64,000 nt of DNA from Clytia hemisphaerica (lineage: Eukaryota; Cnidaria; Hydrozoa; Leptothecata; Clytiidae). A program made the position numbers and the translations under genes. The stretch spans positions 1,398,473-1,462,472 of the forward strand of contig CACVBU010000498.1 in the NCBI GenBank assembly GCA_902728285.1, read 5' to 3'. The notes beneath the pieces are model-generated. The model ran no database searches. It saw nothing but the letters and a program-made list of their open reading frames with translations, and had not been told where the DNA came from. Shown here piece after piece: positions 1-11,121 of this stretch (its first letter is position 1; each line of letters opens with the position of its first letter).

Positions 1-3000
1 CTCCAGGCTCTTCCCCTCCTTCACAAAATACATCCGTTCCATTGCATCCAAAATTTGTGCAGACTTGTTCCCATGTCCAGTTACCGACACCACATTCCGC
101 TGAACATGATGTTATGTTCTTGACATCCACCCATGTCCCATTGGCTAAAAAGAAAAATAAGAAAGTAGTTAAATATATCTGTTAACTTGGAAAAAATGAG
201 AGGGTGACGTAATTGAATCATCAGGATAGTGATTTTAAGGTTATGCTGAATAACGAATAATAATAATTGCTCACTAGCACAACAGCCAGGACCACCACAT
301 TCAGATTCAAATGTAGAACGAGAAGTATTGAGCATTAAACAGAGGTCAGCACCAACTTCCGGCACAGGATTTGTACATCCACGTGATCTGTATTGAGTTC
401 CATTTGGACATTGCGATGAACATTCCCAAGAAGACCATGTTGTCCAGTTTCCTGAAGAAAAAAATCAATATTTTAAAATAACGGGAAAGGTAAAATTTGA
501 TTGGTCTGTTAGAAAAGATTTCAAATTATTCCATTGCTGGCAGAATACAATCATTGTTATTAATATAGGTGAATTCAAATCTGAATTCCAAGAGTCAAGG
601 TATGACTTGGTGCCGTAGTATAGTGGTAGTCGACCTTGGCTTCTGTGCAGGCGGCCAGGGTTCGATTCCCACTCACGGCAGTTCACTTGGCAAGTGAACG
701 TTCCTTCGCCCGGGTCAACCCATGCCATGTGAGGGGAATTGGGTAGTCAGTTCAAGGTGCTGACGGGACGCTCATTAGTAAGCGTCTATAGTTGCGAGAA
801 AAGGCCTCTAAAGCCTCCTGCAACTCAACCAAATAGATAGATAGATAGATAGATAGATATATTCTTACCAGGACAAGGAAGGTTGGTGCAGTTTTCAGTT
901 TTCATGGCATCACCTGGACAATCTAAACCACCATTAGCTGGTGCGGGGTTGTTACAAAGACGTTGGAATCGTTTTGTACCATTACCACAACTAACGGAAC
1001 AAGAAGTCAATGGTTGCCATTCACTCCATGAACCATTCACTAAACCATGAAAAAAAGGATAAGTTTCGGGTTAACATTTGGTTTAAGAAAGAATTGCCTT
1101 ACTTGAGCTAGGTTGTTTAAGATAGGTACTACTTTAAAGGGAGTTTTGAGTTTGTTTCAATCATGAATTTTTATTTTGTTATCTTTTAAAACTTTCCATA
1201 TTTCGATAGTTAGTTTATACTTTCTCGAGGCAAGAGTTACTTACCTGGGCACTTGATGTGAAGGTTACAGAGATAAGATTGTGTGGCGTTTCCTGGGCAT
1301 GGTTCCTGGATACAAGTTCTGTTCCTGGTTTGTTTCAACTCTGTCACACCGTCATCACATGGGGCACTACATTCTCCCCAATCACTCCATATTGACCAGC
1401 CAGTTGTTACTAGAATGAAATAAGACGTGGGTCAAGCATCAAGTTAGATTCTTGCTTGTCAAGAGCTTATAGAATTAAAGATTGACATACAAGAACGCAA
1501 GGGGGAGTGGCTACATATTATTGTATGTTGTACATCATTAAAATACAATGTGCAATACCTGTAAGACATTCTCCAGCATAACATGGTTCCTCTCTTCTAT
1601 CTTGTAAAGCATACATGGTCAGATTGTATAATTTCTTTTCCATAGGGCATTGTTTACCTCCTCCAAGAGGGACAGGGTTGGTGCAGTTTCTAAGGGAAAC
1701 TTTAGTTCCATTACCACATTCTACAGAGCATTCAACAGCAACGGCCCATGCATTCCAACCACCATCACCTAAAACCGTCACCAACAAATAGTCACAATAG
1801 CAAAGTAATATGTCAACCAAGATATCAATTTAGTTGATGGAAATCTACATGCAAATATGTTTTTAGTTTCTCTTTTCTTTTCAAATATGATCTTTGAAGT
1901 ATTTTTGACTGGTAGATTAAAAAAGCTTTTTCATGAAACTAACTTACGGTCACAGATGATGTCATTGCACGTTTGCACATCCATATCGATCATACTTCGT
2001 TCAGTGGAGCTTCCATTCAACAGACATTGTAAACCGTTTCCCATGGGTGGTGGGTTGTGGCACTCTCGGTAGCGTGTCTTGTTTCCACCGCCACAGGATT
2101 TGTCGCATGGTCCCCATTCAGTCCAAGCAGACCATTCTCCATTACCTATGGTAAAATAGTTAACAATATATCGATCGAATGATTGAGGACAAGAGGTGTA
2201 TATATAGCAAGAAAAGTCAGCTCCTTTTGTTGGTGTACAAAATATACCGGGTGTCTCTGAAAAAACTTCCCCTGTTTGATTCAATATTTTTAGCAAATGG
2301 AAATGGAAATACGAAATTTATTCAGGTTTTCAAAATTTGGGCGATACAAAAGTAGTAAAACTTACGATCGCAATCTTTGATTTTACAAGTTTGGTTTTGC
2401 ATGTGCTCCCCCATGCACCAACTGCCACCGTTCATTGGTGCAGGGTTTGTGCAATATCTCGTCCTATTTTGTTTGCCCATTCCACAGGCTTGGTCACACA
2501 TACCCCAAGATGACCATTCAGTGTAACGTCCGTCAACTAAAAGAGAGTTCTCAGAGTTTTAAACCATTGGATTTTAACTCGGTGGCGAGAAGGCATTTTA
2601 ATTTTATAAAGCAAAAGAATATATATACAATTGAGAACTAAAAATGTAAAATTTTAGTCTTTCTTTCAGAAAATAAGCGTTAAGGCAATCAAAATCTCGG
2701 ATTGAATTTCTTTCGGGTTCTTAAAAACACAATGATAAACATACTTGGCCCAGAACAGTTTCCTTCATTCAAGTTGATGTTGTCAATAGCAATATCACTC
2801 TCAAAAGAATACACGTTATCATCATTTCTTTGACCAATAAACATTAACTGAAAATTAAACAGAATGATTTTGAAAAGGAGTTTGGACAAGATATAAAATT
2901 CCTCTAGGGGAGGGGCGTTTATTAGAAACTTATGACTTTAATACTTCAATATCAGTGTTGATTGGGTTTGAAAAGGAAGATTTTAGTCATTTCTTGTAAC

Positions 3001-6000
3001 CAGAGCAGTTTTCGATGCAATTTCAATCGTTGAACCAAAGAAATTTTGCACTAAAAACCTGATAAAGAACTAAAACAAAGGGTATATTTGTTTTAAATAT
3101 TCGACTTTAGACTAAAATAATTCAATAAACGGCCCCTCCTTTTAAACGCCCCCTTCGAATAAACGCCCCTCCTAAAATCGAAAAAATTTAATAAACGCCC
3201 CGGGCTAAACGCCGAAGTAATACGGTAAATGTAACTTACCTTACGTGATAAGACTGGACGAGGTTATCAGTGTGCCTCACTATAACATTCTGTCGATTGG
3301 TAGTATAAAGGCTTCGAACATAGACTGGCACCGCATATAGACTGTGTTCGAATCCCAAACACTTCCAGGCAGGATGTTAGGGAGCGTTATGATGCTATCT
3401 ATTTTCACTCATATATTTACCTTGTAGCTCATGGTTGTGTTGAGTGGCGGTAAGTTCAAATGAATTTTATCCCAATGTGTGTCGTTCATAGTCATGAAAC
3501 CCTCGGAATCCCAAATCACTTTGATGATTTTATGATCGTCTCCAATGAGCGCAAGACTCATTGAACCCATGGCATCCACGTTTTTACTGTAGGCGGAGAG
3601 GGAGAAACAGAGACACATTTCTCCACTAGTTGACATAAAAGGTGCACTCAAAGCAGACCCTGTCTTCGCATCAGTGGCTTCATAATAAAGGAACTTTCCA
3701 CAATCTGTAAAAAAAGGGAGTTCATTTTCTTAGTTATGTAAAAATGGAAAATAAGAAAGGATTTATTTCCCTCTTTTGCTGACAAAACAAAAACCCGATC
3801 ACATTGTAGCTGACCATATGGTTTGCGTTCCAAATGATTTTCACAAGTTCTGTAGATTCAAAAGGAGTCCAATTCTTACTTTTGTTGAAGGTAGCGTCGA
3901 CAGAAGGGCCAGTGTTTGCTGAGGGTGTCGATGATGCTTCTGCCCATCCATTAAACAACCATTTGTCAAGATTACAAAATTCACTCAACTCTTTTTCGAA
4001 TGTACCATCAAAAGAACAGCTATACATATTTTCGTACCCTTAAAATTAAATGACAGATGTTCTTTATTTATTTTCACATTATTCGTGGTATGATGAAAAT
4101 ATGGGTAGAATTATCTCAAAGAGCATATTTTCAACTTGCTCTTAGACACTAGATGTGGGAAGTGTGCGAAAAATGTATGACATTCTCGTACTACACAAAG
4201 GTATTTCAGGTTTGGCTATGTTACAGGTCTTGATGTGGAAGACATTGGGAAGTAATATCTACCTTGACAACTTGGAAGTACACATTCAGTGTCAGTACAA
4301 TTTTGGACGATTGTTGAATTAGTTCCTTCACATGGTGGAATACCATGGTTTGGACATTCTCTGGTGCTCATCCGAGTACGACTGCCACAAGTGCCACTGC
4401 ATTGTGTCCACGCGCTCCATTCAGTCCACGTACCGACTACAGAAAAAACGTAAGTTCATTTTGATGCCAGAAGGAATTTCAAAATAACTACAACACAAAC
4501 TAAACGAATGAACTAATCATCTGGATGGTGTTTTAGGACCACGCCAAATAGAAGAAGTCATATGAATACTTACGATCGCAAGTGAAAAGGCTAGCCAGAC
4601 ATGGTTCACTATCTTGAAGCAATCCAGCACACATTGTACCATTTTCACAAGTCCGATTACGATGGCGCATTCCCTCTCCGCAAGTGACAGAACATTCTGT
4701 CCATTGCGTCCATTCAGTTAATTCACCTGCAAAATAAAGGCAAGAAATCAAAGCCCTTTTCTATGCCCTGATGAACATTTGTGTTTTTGCAAAGGTAACA
4801 TTACAATGTCACGTCAAATGTATTAACGTTTAGAAACAAGAAGAACAAGCTACACCTCTTTTATGGAGATGTCTGATAATAAAATCAAACATTTTTGAGA
4901 AAATAATTAGGAAATTATAATGAAAGCACATCTATTGGGAGAAACTATCACCATTATTGAAAAAGACTTTTAAAAAAAGAAATAAAAAAGCTATTAAACG
5001 CTTTTTTTATAAAATCAATCCACTATCAGAAAAATGTACAGCTTAACCCTTTAAGTGCCAATGGCGAGTATATTGGTCATGGGCTATGTAGAAGGACGAA
5101 TCCCTTCTGTGCTTCTAATGCCCAGTTTGAGTTAAAAATTGTCATCTTTGGTCTAACTCGTAAGAATCGGATTGGGCTTCATGGTCAAGCAAACAAAAAA
5201 TAAAAAGTGAGTCTTTCCAGCGAGATTTTAAGCCAAAAATGCAAAGATTTGACACAAATCCACGTTTTTAAGACTTTGACCGTTTAGTGAAATAACCTCC
5301 AAACTTGACCCTGCTTTACTTGATTCTGTCCTCCAGCGAATTAATTTGAAGTTTTATCACTGGGCACCTTTCTATCATTCAGGCAGGTCCGCGAAGCGGA
5401 GATATAAGCCTTTAAAGTTTGAACTAGCAATTTTATTTTAAAAAGTTGGAAAAAAATGACCGTGGCACTTAAAGGGTTAACAATAAGTGTTTCAAGAAAA
5501 CTGTCGAACGTGCTAACCGCATTGGCTCAACTTCAGTATCTTTTGAATTACTCGTAGGACGAAAAAAAAAAAAAAAATGAAAAAATAAAATTTTTGAGAA
5601 AAGAAAAGTTTTCGCCTCATTTTGTGCTAAACCTTGTGACCACGCCCTTTAAGTGAAAATTTGAAAAATGAAAAAAACAATCCGAATCCGAAATTTTGCA
5701 CACTCTATAGCAAAGTGGCTCAAGAAAAATGCTAGAGGTCAGGAAAGATTAAATATTAGACCTACCAATAGGACCTGATGGAACTGGAGGTTGAGTTGTA
5801 GCAGGCTGAGTGGTAGCTGGTTGGGTAGAAGGAGGCTGCGTGGTAGCAGGCTGTGTAGTGGCAGGTTGAGTAGTAGGTGGCTGTGTCGTTGGTGCTTGGG
5901 TGGTGGCTGGTTGGGTAGTAGTAGACTGTGTAGTGGTAGGTTGAGTAGTAGGAGGCTGCGTCGTCGGTGCTTGGGTTGTAGCAGGTTGGGTAGTGGCAGG

Positions 6001-9000
6001 TTGGGTAGTAGGAGGTTGGGTAGTAGGAGGCTGCGTCGTCGGTGCTTGGGTAGTAGGAGGCTGCGTCGTTGGTGCTATGGTAGTAGGAGGTTGGGTAGTA
6101 GCAGGTTGGGTCGTTGGTGCTTGGGTGGTAGCAGGTTGGGTAGTAGCAGGCTCAGTGGCACCAGGTTTGATATCTAATCCATCAATAGCGATATTGCCAT
6201 TATCTCTATCTGAGGGCACTTCTTGAATAACTTGTAAGAAAATCTAAAAAAGAAATATACCATTACTAGTCTAGCAAGCTAGACGACTAATTCAGACATA
6301 TTAGAAATAAAGCAAAAAAGTAAATCCCGTATCATTATTTGTGTTTATTATTAGTATTACATGCATTATAAACGACTCCAGTCTAACCATTACTGAAGTA
6401 TATAGATAAGAGTTTAATATATGTTAATGTCCCGTTTAGATCATTCCCCGTTTAAAAATATAGCAACACAAGTCAGCATACTTGACAACTTTCAGTTGAC
6501 GCCACATCAAAAGTTGCCTTGAACTCTTTCCAGGCTGGGTCTCCATTAGACCCACCAACGTTCCTTTCAATACGTTGCCCAGCATCATTCTTAAGGCTAG
6601 TAATATTGATCGGTGTGATTTGGTCAAATCTCGATGGATCGTACTCAAGAACCAAGACTAAAAAATATATAATATGGCAATCAAATCAAAGGATGGGGTT
6701 CTTTAAGGCACACACCAATCTCGCTGACATAGTAGAATCGAGACTTTTGATAGAGAGACGTCAAGGGATAGGGATAAAATAATCTCCTCTTTTTAACGAT
6801 TGAGAATATATAATATTTGATTGTTGAAGATGATTTATCAAAGGTAGGATCATAAAATAAAGTAATGTTTATGTTTGACAGATGCAATACATACCAAGCT
6901 GACCAACAGCAGCACCATTTACCACGTACAAAAAGTTTATGTCGAATGTACTCAACGTAGAAACATCCAAGATTGGTGAAATGAAAGCTGTTTGGATAAA
7001 TGGAGTTCCACTATTCTCATCGGCATTATACCTCAAATAACCAAGATCGGGGTAGGCGCCTGAAGAACAAAAATTTTATTCACTTAGTGGTCTAACTTAG
7101 TATGTTTCAGTGGACCAAACGAAAACACCTTTGATGATTGGTTTCCGAAAACCAATGAAACAAACTCAGGAAAGGAAAACTTTTCTTAAAGAGCATAATC
7201 TTTCAAGTAACCCAGAATCTCTTCAGGTGTGATGAAGTTTTTATAAGATACTTTAATAATTGGTCATTTGAAGTAATAACAAGCAACATGCTGAATGGAC
7301 CTACCTAATGATTAACATCAGATGAAAATAAGAAAAAAGTGACAATAATTGTACAAAAATTCAGAATGGAAAAATAAAGCTTGTGTGTTGAATAATGTAA
7401 AATGGTAAAAAGGAATGTCCCCAAATACGAAAATCACTTAAACCATTCAGACCCAAAAAACCTTTTAAGCTGTTTTTGGCCCAAATTTGCCCAAATATAT
7501 TTTCCTTAAAAATCTGGCTTCCTCACATTTTGGGCATTGTCATTTTGCATCATTGTGCAAAAAATAAGAAAAAAATTATGAGTCAACATTGAGAAAAGCT
7601 ATATTTTCTTATTTGGTTAAAGGGAATTTCCCCAAAATACGAAAATCCGTCTTTTAAGGCGAATAAGAATTTTCCGGGAAAAACCACTTCAGCCATTCTT
7701 TAGAGAATCTTGCCCTCCATCTTTGTACAAAAAATCAGAAAAAAGTAATGACAGGATTTTGCACAAGTCCAAAAAACCCTATTTTTAGGTAGTTTTTGGC
7801 CCAAATTTGCCCAAATAAATTTTTTCTCAAAAATCGGGCTCCGTCACATTTTAGGCATTGCCATTTTGCATCATTGTGCAAAAAATCAAAAAAAAATAAT
7901 GAGTCAACTTTGAGAAAAGCTATATTTTCTTATTTGGTTAAAGGGAATTTCCCCAAAATACGAAAATCCGTTTTTTAAGGCGAATAAGAATTTTCCGGGA
8001 GAAACCACTTCAGCCATTCTTTAGAGAATCTTGCCCTCCATCTTTGTACAAAAAATCAGAAAAAAGTAATGACAGAATTTTGCACAAAGTCCAAAAAACC
8101 CTATTTTTAGGCAGTTTTTGGCCCAAATTTGCCCAAATATATTTTTTTTCGAAAATCGGGCTCCGACACATTTTAGGCATTGCCATTTTGCATCATTGTG
8201 CAAAAAATCAGAAAAAATAACGAGTCAACATTGAGAAAAGCTATATTTTCTTATTTGGTTAAAGGGAATTTCCCCCAAAATACGAAAATCCGTTTTTTAA
8301 GGCGAATAAGAATTTTCCGGGAAAAACCACTTCAGCCATTCTTTAGAGAAGCTTACCCTCCATCTTTGTACAAAAAATCAGAAAAAAGTAATGACAGGAT
8401 TTTGCACAAAGTCCAAAAAACCCTATTTTTAGGTAGTTTTTGGCCCAAATTTGCCCAAATAATTTTTTTCTCAAAAATCGGGCTCCGTCACGTTCTGGGC
8501 ATTGCCATTTTGCATCATTGTGCAAAAAATCAGAAAAAACTAATGAGCCAATCCTGAGAAAAGCTGGTAACAGACGGACGGACGGACGAACGAACGGACG
8601 GACATGGGTTAATTTATAGAACCTCCACCGGGGCACCCGGAGGTAGGTCCAAAAATGATGCGGTCTTTAGGAAAAGTAACAAAATTGTTTTATTACTGGT
8701 ACCAAATCAAATAAGAGCTTGTAAAAACGCCATCTCGTCCCAATCTCTTGAACTTTTCTTGATTAAGCCATGAAAACCTTTTTTACAAATAACAGTTTTT
8801 AGTGCTTTTATAAAATGCTTTGTGCATTGATTTCATCGTAAATAAATCGCAAAGTTTTGGATTTTATTTTATTTTATGTACAGAAATGTTTAAAGGTTTC
8901 TTCAAAATGATGAAAAACTACACGATCTAACTAGATGTATCGAAACCTTGATGAATAAAGGGAAGAGAGCATGATTTGTATAATCTCTTTGAAAGAACAA

Positions 9001-9546
9001 AAACTCTTTTAGCAATAATGCAATAATGGTCTGGAATGACCTCAAACACCCATAATGTTCCATACTGTAAGCCACAAGATAAAAAGAATCACTTACTAAT
9101 ATCTTTGGAAAATTTGTTAGGTCCAGATGACAATCCTGTGTCAATTGAAGAGTCCCATAAATTCGGAATTTCAGAGTTTGAAGGAAGAACTTTAAATCCT
9201 CCGAAGCCTGTTCCACACAATCGTTTGTCAAGAGTACTTCCAACAGCTCCAAACTGAGAAGGATAGAAGGCGCATTGCAATTCCGTTTCCAAGTTGTGGC
9301 CAAAAGTATCTAAAGATGAATATCAAGAAAAATAAAGTAGAGATCATATAGAGATGGTATTTATTTGAAGACGATGATATGGCTTACTTCAAAGTCAGTA
9401 AGCTAATCGAAAGCTACTTCGAATGAAAATAAAACCAGTACAAAACTAAAAAATTTAAGAAACTTTAGTCATTACGCACCTTGAAAAGCAAAAGATAGCA
9501 GTACCAACAAGACCAGCTTAAGTTTGCTTGTTAAACAAGCCATCAT
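1..9546 (-). CDS. Secreted MAM / thrombospondin type-1 repeat protein (5' part, 17 exons, 3' end outside window)
   Basis: Probable extracellular adhesion or matrix protein. Exons in coding order: 9480-9546, 9097-9309, 6895-7059, 6482-6657, 5766-6243, 4574-4726, 4263-4436, 3880-4038, 3421-3704, 2745-2847, 2366-2536, 1948-2145, 1559-1768, 1245-1409, 869-1039, 275-451, 1-144; about 1069 codons read. An in-frame TAG lies just upstream of the first of two adjacent ATGs. Residues 1-22 are a signal peptide. Residues 30-230 form a MAM domain (LCGT, WD, GP, and a closing AIDGLDI), followed by about 26 PATTQ-type pentapeptides to about residue 365. Two TSP1 repeats, a second MAM (about 476-657, closing AIDNINL) and seven TSP1 repeats follow. 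TSP1 hallmarks are WxxW (e.g. WTEWSAW) and CSVTCG/CSVSCG. Each TSP1 is one exon with phase-1 introns on both sides, which is typical of exon-shuffled modules. I know no exact named orthologue; other TSP1-rich adhesins are the alternatives. Confidence 0.88.
611..860 (+). mobile_element. tRNA-derived SINE with (ATAG)n tail
   Basis: A tRNA-like head occupies 611-680. The ends TGCCGT and ACGGCA can pair, an A-box-like TAGTATAGTGGT is present, and a B box GGTTCGATTCC is clear. About 150 bp of unrelated body follows, ending in an (ATAG)n tract at about 829-860. This head, body and simple-repeat tail order is the standard SINE layout. It lies in the intron between TSP1 exons 15 and 16 of the minus-strand gene, with its tail only a few bases from the exon-15 donor. 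No target-site duplication was found. Confidence 0.65.
2904..3230. repeat. Intronic repeat with inverted 'AAACGCCCC' motifs
   Basis: Copies of GGGGCGTTTATT and its complement AATAAACGCCCC recur near both ends of this stretch in the intron between exons 9 and 10 of the MAM/TSP1 gene. They resemble the G-run TA-type MITEs elsewhere in the window. Exact ends and a target duplication are not clear. Confidence 0.35.
5047..5476. mobile_element. piggyBac-like MITE (TTAA target duplication)
   Basis: This 430-bp element has 14-bp terminal inverted repeats CCCTTTAAGTGCCA. It is flanked directly by TTAA on both sides (5043-5046, 5477-5480). TTAA duplications with CCCTTT-type ends are typical of piggyBac. 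There is no transposase reading frame. It sits in the intron between coding exons 5 and 6 of the MAM/TSP1 gene. Confidence 0.75.
5790..6165 (-). repeat. Coding 15-bp minisatellite (Pro/Thr/Gln linker)
   Basis: A tandem 15-bp repeat inside exon 5 of the MAM/TSP1 gene encodes PATTQ, PPTTQ and APTTQ pentapeptides. It is a mucin-like, probably O-glycosylated stalk between the first MAM and the first TSP1 domain. Codon-level variation keeps the frame open. Open frames on the opposite strand (5791-6226) are by-products of this repeat. Confidence 0.9.
7277..8655 (+). mobile_element. Minisatellite-bearing element, copy 1 (Helentron-associated/'pearl'-like)
   Basis: The element starts with a shared motif ending GGACCTACCT (7297-7306) and ends with the inverted AGGTAGGTCC (8641-8650). 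Inside are tandem copies of a unit of about 322 bp (landmark GACAGGATTTTGCAC at about 7750, 8070 and 8395). A (GACG)n-type microsatellite follows (8573-8611), then a hairpin (ACCTCC..GGAGGT) next to the 3' end. Copies 2 and 3 lie at 13433 and 15475. Short subterminal inverted repeats, central tandem repeats, an ACGG-type tract and a 3' hairpin resemble molluscan 'pearl'/HINE elements; the class is an inference. It lies in the intron between exons 2 and 3 of the MAM/TSP1 gene. Open frames here are spurious. Confidence 0.6.
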
Positions 9547-11121
9547 GACCAACTAAAATTGTCTTTCTCCCAATCCAAGCACAGCTCGTTAGAATCTTCT
9601 CGAAAAAGTCAAGCCTTTAGAAAAATATCTTGCGTAGGGACATAAAACCCTTTCGCTTTAATTTCTTGCGCTTACTTTTTTTCAGTCAAACACAACCAAC
9701 ATAAAATGACTAAGTCAGGAAAAATTTGAAAAGAAAGGATCGCAATAGCCCATCTAACCAGGGGGATTGGATTTCGATCAGCATTTTTTAAACAAATTGA
9801 TAAAAAGACTGAGTAATTTGATTTTCTACCTTACCCCCGTGCAAGTTTGACCCTTCTGAGTTAATTAATTCAAACTAAAGCAAGAATTTAATACCATACT
9901 ATGAGATTAGTTTTAAAGAAGTTTTAAAATAGGTATAAAGCGTTGCCATAGCAACAAGCTTAGCTACAGATAATCAATGACTAATTATCGAAGAGAGGGG
10001 GTTTTCTTTTTTTTAATTGCCGATCTATGCGAAGTGGCTAATTATAAAGAAAAAGAGGGATGAATGCTGGGAGAGAAGCTTTTGATTACTTCTGTCAAAG
10101 CTCAGTTAGGAGAAAAAAGTAATTAGTATTAGTAATATGTATCTTGAAAAATTTATTAGACTTGCAAAACATTTAGCTCCCTGAACACTCAAGAACGAAC
10201 TCCCTAAATATTACTTGGTTTAGAACGACCTTCGTTATCAAATTTTGATTACTCGGAGCATTGCCCACGCTAAAATGACTCATTTTGTTCGAGAAAGAAT
10301 TTTCAGGGAATGTAGGAAAAGCTTTTCAGTTCCTATTATGTTGTGCCTACGACCCATTCATTAGTTCCAACAAAGGAGTGCTTAGTAACATGGTCAAAAC
10401 ATCTTTTTGATAGAGTGGATAATAGTGGATGACGATGAAACTTGGAATACTCGAGGTCAACAATATTTTCCTCATTGAAGAAAAGAGGAAAAGAATTACA
10501 TAGAGCCGCTGACTGAGAAAAATCTCAAAACGTAATAATAGCTTGTTGATCTATGGGGCAGAAAGTTTTTTCTTAGTTCTTATCGGGATAGCAACAAGGT
10601 AATGAAAACTGTATAATGAAATTTCTTTTCGTATTCGATCTCTTCTTTCTTGAACAATCTTTTTCGCGTGATCAGTATCTTCACAGCCCTGCTTGTTATG
10701 TTTGTTATAAAAAAGCGGGGAACATTCTTCCACGATACCCGAAACACATTTTCTTATACTATAATAATATATTGTAAAGTATGAAAGATTGTTTACTCGC
10801 TTTTCGAAAATTCATTCAAAACCAAAATATAACCCCCATTCAACACTTGAGCATTGCCACGCCCATCTCCAGATGAATGGTAAAAAATACTGATAAAAAT
10901 AATATAAAATCTAGGATTGAATAAAATGTGTATACCTTATCATGCCAATTTGTTGGTTAATATAAGCCCGAAATAACTGTAATGCCTGGCTTTGGGAACT
11001 TAATATTAAATGTTTTTACATCAGTGTAACCTTTCTGTGTATTTCCAAAAAGTCCGTCATTTGATTGGAGTGCCTTTACAGCTATAACTTGCACCTAATG
11101 CTCATCCAATAACACACATGA
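9547..11121. other. Intergenic, no gene seen
   Basis: This lies between the start of the MAM/TSP1 gene and the stop codon of GRWD1. It should hold the promoter of the former and the 3' UTR of the latter. I see no convincing TATA box, canonical AATAAA signal for GRWD1, or coding potential. Confidence 0.5.

Noticed and set aside
611..680. Functional tRNA gene
   Set aside because: The T stem is mismatched and the sequence continues into a SINE body with an (ATAG)n tail.
5791..6226. Plus-strand frames of 128 and 77 aa
   Set aside because: Antisense shadows of the PATTQ-coding minisatellite.
7796..8636. Open frames of 60-125 aa on both strands, some similar to frames at 13780-14590
   Set aside because: They are translations of the 322-bp tandem unit of a mobile element; similarity between them reflects the DNA repeat, and they show no codon constraint or family features.
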